Source: a virus
IMG/VR virus record: IMGVR_UViG_3300021964_000244
Span: 1-34,593 of that record
Direction: 5' to 3' (one strand)
DNA: 34,593 bases
Of this stretch, positions 6,912-12,564 are shown one piece after another. A program made the position numbers and the translations under genes. The notes under the pieces were generated by a model that saw nothing but the letters and a program-made list of their open reading frames with translations, was not told the DNA's origin and ran no database searches. Every line of letters starts with the position of its first letter. Within the stretch, counting starts at the first letter, position 1.

Positions 6912-6952
6912 AAGGCAAGGATGATATCTCATTACGGCAACTACCTTGCCTT
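6912..6952 (-). terminator. 3' hairpin of the RNA block, possible terminator/switch
   Basis: AAGGCAAGG (6952-6944) pairs over 9 bp with CCTTGCCTT (6920-6912), followed on the minus strand by a short T-run and then CGTATA. A competing 5-bp hairpin, GGCAA (6950-6946) with TTGCC (6940-6936), uses the same left arm. The position, at the end of the structured block and just before the regulator gene, suits a weak or conditional terminator. The T-tract is short, so efficiency is uncertain. Confidence 0.45.
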
Positions 6953-7450
6953 AGGTATATTTATTGATCTACGAAAAGACTCCTAGTCTTTATCTTTTGC
7001 ATAAAATAGATCAATTTTATTTATTCAATCACCATTTAGGGTTTCCCCTTCACTATCAACTTGGTCCATGAATAAAACTCAATTCACTAAAGGCGTGGGA
7101 TTATTTTATCACCCACAAGCTTTCGACTACAGATAGAATTTCGCTCTATGTCTACTTACAACCACCCTTGAGTACCTCAGGCATTTGCCCATACTTCATC
7201 TTAGGTGTACCTTACGCCTCTGTTGAAACGTTATTCGGTCAGCCTGAAAGGGAGAGCTACTCCCTAACGTGAAACTTTGAGGATGTGCAGATCGGCACTA
7301 TCATATCTGCATTAGTAGAGATCAAGCTACTTATACCGACATCCTCTCGCTCAGCGAAACTTGTAGGTAGTTTTAGGAAAAACAGATATTCTCATGTTTA
7401 TATATCCCTCGGCACTACCTGAGCCTAAAGAATTACCAACGGGCAATTCT
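6912..7450 (-). ncRNA. Candidate large structured non-coding RNA
   Basis: The stretch between the DUF932-like gene and the XRE gene has no credible reading frame and is visibly more G+C-rich than its neighbours. On the minus strand it folds into a chain of helices, 5' to 3'. (a) 9-bp hairpin 7450-7429. (b) AGGTAGT 7420-7414 with 7371-7365, interleaved with TTTAGG 7429-7424 and 7377-7372 (pseudoknot-like, sharing one base with (a)). (c) 7359-7354 with 7350-7345. (d) Branched stem 7346-7339 with 7286-7279, holding two inner hairpins. (e) 7270-7265 with 7233-7228, holding GGGAG/CTCCC. (f) 7219-7214 with 7184-7179. (g) 7173-7168 with 7082-7077, enclosing further hairpins. (h) 7076-7069 with 7027-7020, capped by AGGG-GAAA-CCCT. 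(i) 7015-7007 with 6971-6963, holding a 7-bp stem. Several stems need G-U pairs available only on the minus strand. It resembles large ornate phage RNAs such as GOLLD in style, but I cannot assign a family. Confidence 0.65.
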
Positions 7451-7457
7451 AAACTTA

Positions 7458-8270
7458 TTAATTTAATACTTTCATACCAGCAATCTTGCGTTGTCTATCA
7501 TATACAGTATTGATAGATGCACTTGGGTAATGTGTTGCCCAGTGTGTCCATGCTTGATATGCACTAAATAAATTCTTACCATATCTATTAGAGTATGAAT
7601 CATATTGGTCAAGTATATATTTCTTACATTGTTGATTTACATGACTTTTATCTCTATGTGTTGGTTGGAAACATAATCTATTTGTTTCTAAATCAATATC
7701 GATATCAGTAATTACTGTTTTAGACCATTTATCCATATATCTTGTTACATCATGCAAATTATTTAATTGTTTTGCATCTGTACCTAATACAAGTTCTTTC
7801 TTACTACTATGTCTTTTAGAAATATGTATATCCCATAGGTTATGACCTAAGCCATTAGTACATATTTCATAAACATAACTAATAATTAATATAAATGATC
7901 TTGTGCCATTTAAACTATTAAACATAGATGCTTTGAGCATGATACGGCTATCTTTAAATGGTTCTTGATATTTAGGTAATGTAAAATCATATCTGATTAC
8001 AGTACCATCTGGAGCTGATTTAGATTGTACAATCATACCATCAGTATCAAAATGCTTATCCAAATAAGTTACTGTTTTTACTAAACATTCTTCATTTGTA
8101 AGCACTTGATACGATTGTTTTTGTACAGATAATAATTGATCTGTATCAGCATTTCTTAGTTGTTTATAACCCTTAATAAGTTCACCTTGCTGGTTATAAA
8201 TAGGCATTTCTTCAACAGGGAAAAATAATTGTGAGTTGATTTCCCTTTGAGATTGTATTACATGGTCCAT
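7458..8270 (-). CDS. DUF932-like phage/plasmid protein
   Basis: This 270-residue protein begins at an ATG with an AAAGGA site. Its layout matches the DUF932 / TIGR03299 group: an N-terminal region with LSVQKQSYQVLTNEE, a strand-rich middle (MLKASMFNSLNGTRSFILIISYVYEICTNGLGHN), and a C-terminal helical part with NLFSAYQAWTHWATHYPS. The family is common in phages and plasmids near recombination and replication genes, but its activity is not established. It ends eight bases before the structured RNA block. The family call is by pattern. Confidence 0.65.
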   Translation of the reverse strand: MDHVIQSQREINSQLFFPVEEMPIYNQQGELIKGYKQLRNADTDQLLSVQKQSYQVLTNEECLVKTVTYLDKHFDTDGMIVQSKSAPDGTVIRYDFTLPKYQEPFKDSRIMLKASMFNSLNGTRSFILIISYVYEICTNGLGHNLWDIHISKRHSSKKELVLGTDAKQLNNLHDVTRYMDKWSKTVITDIDIDLETNRLCFQPTHRDKSHVNQQCKKYILDQYDSYSNRYGKNLFSAYQAWTHWATHYPSASINTVYDRQRKIAGMKVLN

Positions 8271-8297
8271 ATACGAGTCCTTTCCTCTCTTATAGAG

Positions 8298-8549
8298 CTA
8301 GATGGTAGTTAATGGGTTATCATCTAGCTCAGCATAATTGATATCAATTGCGATATCACATTCTTTAATAATCTTATCTACAAATGAAATAGCTAGATCC
8401 AAGTTTTGACCTTGTACTATTTTTGATTTGCTAACAGAACTTAAAAGTACATATGCTTCTTTTAACTTCTCACGATCATTTTCAAGAGATTCGGTTTGTG
8501 ATTCCAATTCTTCTTGTTTTTCTTGATACATAGCTTTAACTTTTCCCAT
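8298..8549 (-). CDS. Coiled-coil hypothetical protein
   Basis: This 83-residue protein has a strong AAAGGAG site. The first half is an uninterrupted charged helix (QEKQEELESQTESLENDREKLKEAYVLL), very likely a coiled coil. The second half (DLAISFVDKIIKECDIAIDINYAELDDN) is a shorter helix plus acidic tail. It belongs to a cluster of small helical proteins at the start of the leftward operon, which in phages often holds host-takeover genes. No function can be given. Confidence 0.6.
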   Translation of the reverse strand: MGKVKAMYQEKQEELESQTESLENDREKLKEAYVLLSSVSKSKIVQGQNLDLAISFVDKIIKECDIAIDINYAELDDNPLTTI

Positions 8550-8721
8550 CTATTATCTCCTTTAATTCGATTTTAGCTTGTAATTGTAGTAGTTTTCTTT
8601 CTACTCTAGCTAGTCTTTCATTGAATTTCTTATCAACTTCTATTTGAGATTTCTGAAAATCAATGTTTTTAACAAGAACATTATGTATTTTCTCGTTAAT
8701 ATTCTTTTGTTCTAAGTCCAT
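8536..8721 (-). CDS. Coiled-coil hypothetical protein
   Basis: This 61-residue protein is helical throughout (FQKSQIEVDKKFNERLARVERKLLQLQAKIELKEII), with heptad-like leucine and isoleucine spacing. It has an AAGGAG site and overlaps the next gene by 14 bases. Pairing with the coiled coil encoded downstream is plausible given the overlap, but not shown. Confidence 0.55.
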   Translation of the reverse strand: MDLEQKNINEKIHNVLVKNIDFQKSQIEVDKKFNERLARVERKLLQLQAKIELKEIIDGKS

Positions 8722-9068
8722 GATACTTCTCCTTCCTCTTTGATTTCTTGTTCAAATTTCTTATCATGTTCAAACTTATTGAACTTCGGTTCATCTATGT
8801 TTCCATATACTGCACCAGTTCTGGCATCATATACATAACCTTCTGGTGATATATGAAATACTCTTTTGGTTACACCAAATGCTTCTGCACGATTCATTTG
8901 CTGTTCCATTTTATTAACCCTATATAAATTCAACATAGTTTCTGAATATCTAGGATTAATTGCATTATGATAGTACCATACGGCTCTATCTTTTGCATAT
9001 TTGTATACTACTGTTGTAGCTACTGCTTTAGCAACTTTTGGTGCTAATTTTAAAGTCCATTTAATCAT
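8712..9068 (-). CDS. Hypothetical basic protein
   Basis: This 118-residue protein starts with a basic amphipathic segment (MIKWTLKLAPKVAKAVATTVVYKYAKDRAVWYY), which could touch membrane or nucleic acid. Its middle resembles a short beta-hairpin (RVFHISPEGYVYDARTGAVYG) and the tail is acidic. It abuts the upstream gene with no spacer and has an AAAGGA site. No family recognised. Confidence 0.55.
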   Translation of the reverse strand: MIKWTLKLAPKVAKAVATTVVYKYAKDRAVWYYHNAINPRYSETMLNLYRVNKMEQQMNRAEAFGVTKRVFHISPEGYVYDARTGAVYGNIDEPKFNKFEHDKKFEQEIKEEGEVSWT

Positions 9069-9311
9069 TTACTTTGTCCTTTCTACAAATGGGAACACTA
9101 AATCCCCTTCTTTTTCAATCATTTTTGACTTAATGATTTCAAATTCATCTTCTTTTTGGATTGCGTGTTCTATTAGTTTGATAAAATCAGTAACCCATTT
9201 ATGATAATGATCTACTGTTTTTAAATCCATGCCTTCGTTATTATGTTTTAATTCATATTCTACGGCTTGGAATGCTTTTAGCTGTTCAGCTAATCTCTCT
9301 TTACTAGTCAT
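9069..9311 (-). CDS. Hypothetical helical protein
   Basis: This 80-residue, charged helical protein (MTSKERLAEQLKAFQAVEYELKHN ... HYHKWVTDFIKLIEHAIQKEDEFEII) has a GGAAAGGA site and overlaps the 38-residue membrane protein upstream by eight bases. It resembles many small early phage proteins of unknown role. Confidence 0.55.
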   Translation of the reverse strand: MTSKERLAEQLKAFQAVEYELKHNNEGMDLKTVDHYHKWVTDFIKLIEHAIQKEDEFEIIKSKMIEKEGDLVFPFVERTK

Positions 9312-9420
9312 ATAAGTTCCTTTCCAATATCGGTTTTATGACATGAACTTCTAGTATTGCATAACTAGCTCCAGTCCACATTCCCAATAATAGCATATAT
9401 ATCATATGTGTAGTAATCAT
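9304..9420 (-). CDS. 38-residue single-TM protein
   Basis: An ATG at 9420 preceded by a strong AAAGGAG site opens a 38-residue frame. Residues about 5-24 (HMIYMLLLGMWTGASYAILE) form one hydrophobic helix, followed by a charged tail (KPILERNLYD). Its stop overlaps the next gene's start by eight bases, the tight packing seen through this operon. The ribosome site, coupling and single span support a real gene. Its role is unknown. Confidence 0.6.
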   Translation of the reverse strand: MITTHMIYMLLLGMWTGASYAILEVHVIKPILERNLYD

Positions 9421-9479
9421 TTTAATTTACTCCTTTCGGTTTAAGTTATGGCGAGCGGATGCGAGCCGACTTTTTTTTT

Positions 9480-9520
9480 CTGGATTGCTATCCAGAACCA
9501 AAGGGGTTTATCCCCTTTGG
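9480..9520. terminator. Two tandem hairpins downstream of the first leftward gene
   Basis: CTGGAT/ATCCAG (9480-9485 with 9490-9495, 4-base loop) and CCAAAGGGG/CCCCTTTGG (9498-9506 with 9512-9520, 5-base loop) are both perfect. They lie between the 178-residue gene and the 38-residue TM gene. On the minus strand no T-run follows; instead there is a run of nine A. They may act as an attenuator, processing site or 3' stabiliser rather than a simple terminator. Confidence 0.5.
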
Positions 9521-9548
9521 AATAAATGTTATTAATTAAGAATTAATG

Positions 9549-10085
9549 TTATTCAATGATTGCTGGTATAACTTCGCTACCTTCAATAATTGCTGGTAAT
9601 TCTTGGTTATGTTTGGCTAACCATTCTTTACCTTTGTTATTGATATCATTGAGTTTTTCAAGGTTTTTAACTTTACCTGATGAATATGGAACATACTTTT
9701 CAATATGTACCTCATAGAAATCAAGAGTAGCCTGTCTTTTGATCTCTAAATATTCAAGGGTATAAGCCATTCTCTCAACAGACCATTCAATTTTTGATAA
9801 TTGCTGAGCATAGGTTTCTTGACCTTGAAATGATGCTTGAACTGAGTTGATATTTGAGCCATTGATATCTTTAAGTCTTTGATATTCAACAGCTTTTTTA
9901 TCCATTAGAGTTTTTTGATTATTAATTCTGTAATCTAAACGTCTAATCTCTGATCCTAGTTCGCATTTAGTATTGAACAAATCATCAAATTGTAACATAT
10001 CACGATACATAGTATTGAGTGATGCTTGAGTATTAGTTCTAGCAGTTGCTAAGATTTCAGTTTCTTTTTGTTCTATTGTAGTCAT
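9549..10085 (-). CDS. Hypothetical coiled-coil early protein
   Basis: This 178-residue protein is the first gene of the leftward operon and has an AGGAG site. It is largely helical, with long charged stretches (EIRRLDYRINNQKTLMDKKAVEYQRLKDI and WSVERMAYTLEYLEIKRQATLDFYE). The C-terminus carries two copies of PAIIE separated by GSEVI. First position after the control region suggests early, high expression. No family recognised. Confidence 0.6.
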   Translation of the reverse strand: MTTIEQKETEILATARTNTQASLNTMYRDMLQFDDLFNTKCELGSEIRRLDYRINNQKTLMDKKAVEYQRLKDINGSNINSVQASFQGQETYAQQLSKIEWSVERMAYTLEYLEIKRQATLDFYEVHIEKYVPYSSGKVKNLEKLNDINNKGKEWLAKHNQELPAIIEGSEVIPAIIE

Positions 10086-10484
10086 TTTTAGTTCTCCTAT
10101 TTAAGATATTATAATTTATATTTATTATATATTTTATAATATTGTTATATGGTGTTATCTCCATGATAACGCCTTGATGACCACTGAAACTAAAAAAAAG
10201 AATAATGCAAATGTTGCCTTTGAGGCGACATATTGTTGTGTCAGAAACGCTGGGGTTGGGGCCCTAGCGTAATAACGAATGCCATCGACAATCTGTCCAT
10301 TTGTATTATTGTTTTTTCTTAGTTTTTTGAGCTAGGTTCTAAAGGATTTAAGATATCCTTTACGAGATAAGTGGGGGTTTGGGGGTTGTGTACCCCCAAC
10401 GAAATATGCAGTGTATTCAGATAGATATTGAATGTCTACATTTTTTACTTGACAGTCTTTTTTCTTATCTATAACTAACAAGAG
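10086..10484. other. Divergent control region with five hairpins
   Basis: No gene is seen in these 399 bases. An almost pure A/T tract (about 10095-10150) is followed by hairpins at 10151-10173 (9 bp), 10211-10231 (9 bp), 10248-10269 (8 bp), 10341-10361 (7 bp) and 10379-10399 (7 bp, TTGGGGG/CCCCCAA). G-runs are frequent at 10251-10261 and 10372-10385. It separates leftward early genes from rightward packaging genes, so it must hold divergent promoters. It is also a natural place for a replication origin or packaging site. The hairpins are seen directly; the roles are inferred. Confidence 0.6.
10449..10475 (+). promoter_or_regulatory. Sigma-70-type promoter for the rightward late genes
   Basis: A perfect TTGACA -35 box (10449-10454) is followed after 15 bases by TATAAC (10470-10475). 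The spacer is slightly short; ATAACT one base later would give 16. Transcription would begin about 10481-10485, at or next to the GTG start of the small terminase gene. As no phage RNA polymerase is visible, host-type promoters like this are expected. Confidence 0.6.
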
Positions 10485-10898
10485 GTGTCTACGCAAGAAA
10501 CTAATCTCACAGACAAAGAAAGCACAGCCACAAAGAAGTATGGTCTAACACCGAAACAAGTAAGGTTGGTAGATACACTCGTAGCTACAGGATGTAGCAT
10601 CAAAGAAGCATCAATAAAGGCTGGATACTCAACGAAAGATGGTGGTAGAGTACAGGCATCACGAACACTACGATCAGCAAAGGTACAGAGATACATGATG
10701 GATCAGTGTGCGAGAACATTAGGGCTAGGTGCTGTGGTTGCGTCAAACAAACTAGTCCATTTAGCTGGTAGTGCCAAGAGCGAGTATGTTCAATTAGAAG
10801 CATCAAGAGATGTACTTGACAGGGTAGGTTTACGCACCCCAGACAAGGTACAACACAGCGTAGAAGGACAACTGAAGATCAACATTGATCTGTCATAG
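10485..10898 (+). CDS. Terminase small subunit-like protein
   Basis: This 137-residue protein starts at GTG; no ATG lies upstream of the conserved part. Residues about 20-65 read as the DNA-binding helix-turn-helix of small terminases: LTPKQVRLVDTLVATGCSIKEASIKAGYS followed by ASRTLRSAKVQRYM. The C-terminal half has LEASRDVLDRVGLRTPDKVQHSVEG, also typical. Small terminases recognise the packaging site and load the large subunit, encoded six genes downstream. The predicted transcription start lies at the GTG, so the message may be leaderless. Confidence 0.75.
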   Translation: MSTQETNLTDKESTATKKYGLTPKQVRLVDTLVATGCSIKEASIKAGYSTKDGGRVQASRTLRSAKVQRYMMDQCARTLGLGAVVASNKLVHLAGSAKSEYVQLEASRDVLDRVGLRTPDKVQHSVEGQLKINIDLS

Positions 10899-10994
10899 TT
10901 TGAAACGCAGACAACAGCGTTAGGTTCACAACTGAGGGGGGTGGGGTTAAAAACTGCTTGATTCAGTAGTGAACAGGTGTTAAACAAACATTAG

Positions 10995-11171
10995 ATGTCA
11001 AAAAGGTACTTCAACATAGTCCAGATATTAAATTGGAGTAGAGAAGAACAGGTTAAATATAAAGTTTGTTCGGTTAAAGACTGTAAAGAATGGGGGAGTT
11101 TCGGTGTTAATGAAAATAGTAGGTATTATTTCCTATGTGGTAAACATTATCCAAAGGAAAAAACAGCCTAG
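10995..11171 (+). CDS. Small zinc-binding protein
   Basis: A 58-residue frame opens at the ATG at 10995. It has CxxxxC (VCSVKDC) and, 17 residues on, CxxH (LCGKHYP), with a conserved-looking GSFGV between them. This C-C/C-H layout with an aromatic strand before the second pair matches a group of tiny zinc-knuckle proteins found in many phages near terminase genes. No strong ribosome site is seen. Role unknown; DNA or protein binding is possible. Confidence 0.6.
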   Translation: MSKRYFNIVQILNWSREEQVKYKVCSVKDCKEWGSFGVNENSRYYFLCGKHYPKEKTA

Positions 11172-11193
11172 CAAAGATGAACACGAGGTTTAT

Positions 11194-11355
11194 CTAGCCT
11201 CTGATAGATACTGAGATAGGGAATCTTCCGTCTTTTTGATAGCAAAGATAGGCATAGTTCCAATCTTCGCCATATTCTGCCTTGCAGAACTGGATAATTC
11301 CTTCATTCAGATGTACAGAAGGCTTTTTAAAAATATTTTTTAATAAATTAAGCAT
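11194..11355 (-). CDS. Small protein on the opposite strand
   Basis: A 53-residue frame reads leftward inside the otherwise rightward region: MLNLLKNIFKKPSV, then IIQFCKAEYGEDWNYAYLCYQKDGRFP. It has a balanced protein-like composition with aromatic clusters and resembles small phage proteins with a YG.DW..AY motif. No clear ribosome site precedes the ATG at 11355. It occupies most of a gap with no rightward gene. Moderately supported; could be a leftover early gene or an insertion. Confidence 0.45.
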   Translation of the reverse strand: MLNLLKNIFKKPSVHLNEGIIQFCKAEYGEDWNYAYLCYQKDGRFPISVSIRG

Positions 11356-11612
11356 TTGTTATAGATAATTAATGAAGAAGTAGCAAAAGAACTAGTACTA
11401 TCTTAGCAAAGCTCCTATGTTATTAATAGATAACTGTCAATGGACAGTTTATGTGAATTGTTTATCTTAAAAAATTAATTATATTCCTGATACAACGCTG
11501 CAAACAAAGGAACTCACAGTAGTTCTAGCTTGTCAGGTTATGACATGGCGTTCATCCAGCTGGATATTTACTTGCAGTTTTGAAATAATTTTTGTAGAAA
11601 GGACATATGGTT
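11356..11612. other. Intergenic region with hairpin and palindrome
   Basis: No gene is seen. A 7-bp hairpin AACTGTC-AATG-GACAGTT lies at 11432-11449. A 12-base perfect palindrome ATCCAGCTGGAT lies at 11554-11565 and could be an operator. A weak promoter-like pair, TTGTTT (11458-11463) and TATATT (11480-11485) with a 16-base spacer, lies between them. The region ends in the AAAGGA site of the next gene. Confidence 0.35.
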
Positions 11613-11831
11613 ATGACACCGTCAGAAAAGAAAGCTAATGATTTACGCAAAGAAAATAAGTTATTAGCTAAACAAAACTTTGAATTAGGACAACGAGTTC
11701 AGTTCTTACTTGAAAGATTAGAGATTAAGAATGAACAGTTATTCCAATTTAGAACTGAAATGCTGAACAAAACAGTTGATGAGTTCATTCAATTTAAAAC
11801 AAATATAATGGAGAGTAAACCAAATGCCTAA
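11613..11831 (+). CDS. Coiled-coil hypothetical protein
   Basis: Read from the ATG at 11613 this is 72 residues; an ATG six bases upstream (11607) is possible but sits only three bases from the AAAGGA site, while 11613 has a nine-base spacing. The protein is one long helix (SEKKANDLRKENKLLAKQNFELGQRVQFLLERLEIKNEQL) with leucine-zipper-like spacing. It overlaps the next gene by eight bases. It starts the packaging gene cluster. Function unknown. Confidence 0.6.
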   Translation: MTPSEKKANDLRKENKLLAKQNFELGQRVQFLLERLEIKNEQLFQFRTEMLNKTVDEFIQFKTNIMESKPNA

Positions 11832-11940
11832 AGTAGGAAACAAAACATACGCATACAACGCTGCTGGGATGAGAGCCGCTAAGAAAGAAGCTATCAAAAA
11901 GGGTGTAAAGATGTCTATGAAAAAAACAAAGAAAAAATAA
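11824..11940 (+). CDS. 38-residue highly basic protein
   Basis: A GGAGAG site lies about eight bases before the ATG. The product is almost half lysine, alanine and arginine (NAAGMRAAKKEAIKKGVK, then a run ending MKKTKKK). It is the first of three small basic proteins in a row, each coupled to the next by a one-base TAATG overlap. Such peptides precede the terminase gene in several T7-like marine phages. They could bind DNA or neutralise charge in the head. Function is not established. Confidence 0.6.
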   Translation: MPKVGNKTYAYNAAGMRAAKKEAIKKGVKMSMKKTKKK

Positions 11941-12077
11941 TGCCAAGCAAAGGTCTTTACGCTAATATTAATGCTAGAAAGAAAGCTGGCACTTCTCGTA
12001 GTAAGAAAAAATCAACAATATCAGATAAAGCATATCAGAATATGAAAGCTGGGTTTCCTAAAAAGAAATCTAAATAA
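11940..12077 (+). CDS. 45-residue highly basic protein (GLYANI type)
   Basis: Coupled to its neighbours by TAATG overlaps at both ends. It opens MPSKGLYANINARKKAG, a motif that recurs in small phage proteins (GLYANIxAK-type), followed by SRSKKKS and a basic C-terminus (FPKKKSK). Net charge is strongly positive. It is probably a structural or DNA-associated peptide; no activity is known to me. Confidence 0.65.
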   Translation: MPSKGLYANINARKKAGTSRSKKKSTISDKAYQNMKAGFPKKKSK

Positions 12078-12319
12078 TGGTTGCTAAGAAGTATCAGAAT
12101 CCTGAAGGTGGTTTAAATGCTGCTGGAAGGGCATACTTCAAGAATAAAGAAGGTGCTAATTTAAAAGCACCTGTTACTGGTAAAGTTAAACGAGGATCAA
12201 AAGCTGCGAAAAGAAGAAAGTCATTCTGTGCTAGAATGGGTGGAATGAAAGGTCCAATGAAAGATTCTAAAGGTAGACCAACAAGAAAAGCTTTAGCTTT
12301 AAGGAAATGGAAGTGTTGA
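12077..12319 (+). CDS. Basic protein of the DUF6321-like family
   Basis: This 80-residue protein has the compact pattern GGLNAAGRAYF, GANLKAPVTG, then KRRKSFCARMGGMKGPMKD and the C-terminus RKALALRKWKC. This set is well conserved among phage proteins labelled DUF6321. It is strongly basic with two cysteines. Its stop overlaps the next start (TGATG). Position directly before terminase genes and charge suggest a DNA-associated or head role, but none is established. Confidence 0.7.
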   Translation: MVAKKYQNPEGGLNAAGRAYFKNKEGANLKAPVTGKVKRGSKAAKRRKSFCARMGGMKGPMKDSKGRPTRKALALRKWKC

Positions 12320-12564
12320 TGACAGAAATCATTAGACCAAAAGACTTTGATCCTATTGATGCAGAAGTAGATTTAGAAAATCGAAAACAATTCCCTCTAT
12401 CATTTCAAGATAGACAAAGATTAAGAAAGATTGTTAAGAAAGTTCATCTTAAATTTTTACCAGAGGAGTTCTTAACAAACAAAGAAGCTGATAAAATGAT
12501 TGAAGCATTAGGACCAAGTGTTAGAGAGAAGTTACTGATTGAGCATATTGCAAAAGTCAAGTAA
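12319..12564 (+). CDS. Hypothetical protein before large terminase
   Basis: I chose the ATG at 12319, which overlaps the previous stop as TGATG, over an upstream in-frame ATG at 12307 that would overlap by 13 bases. The 81-residue product is helical and charged (FQDRQRLRKIVKKVHLKFLPEEFLTNKEADKMIEALG). It couples to the terminase gene by TAATG. The arrangement suggests a packaging-related role; the family is not recognised. Confidence 0.6.
   Translation: MTEIIRPKDFDPIDAEVDLENRKQFPLSFQDRQRLRKIVKKVHLKFLPEEFLTNKEADKMIEALGPSVREKLLIEHIAKVK

Noticed and set aside
6963-7450. Group I intron as explanation of the structured block
   Set aside because: Both flanking genes look complete, so no split gene would be restored by splicing. 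I could not place the conserved P7 and R/S core elements. A covariance-model search should confirm this.
6912-7450. CRISPR array or tRNA cluster in the structured block
   Set aside because: There are no regularly spaced direct repeats, and no tRNA T-loop consensus or CCA-ending cloverleaf could be drawn.
9421-9480. Rightward terminator with nine T at 9471-9479
   Set aside because: No rightward gene lies upstream, and the sequence before the T-run (a gcgagc direct repeat) forms only a weak stem.
10475-10987. Leftward frames opposite the small terminase
   Set aside because: They overlap the small terminase and its downstream gap, have Cys/Ser/Leu-rich shadow composition and no ribosome sites.
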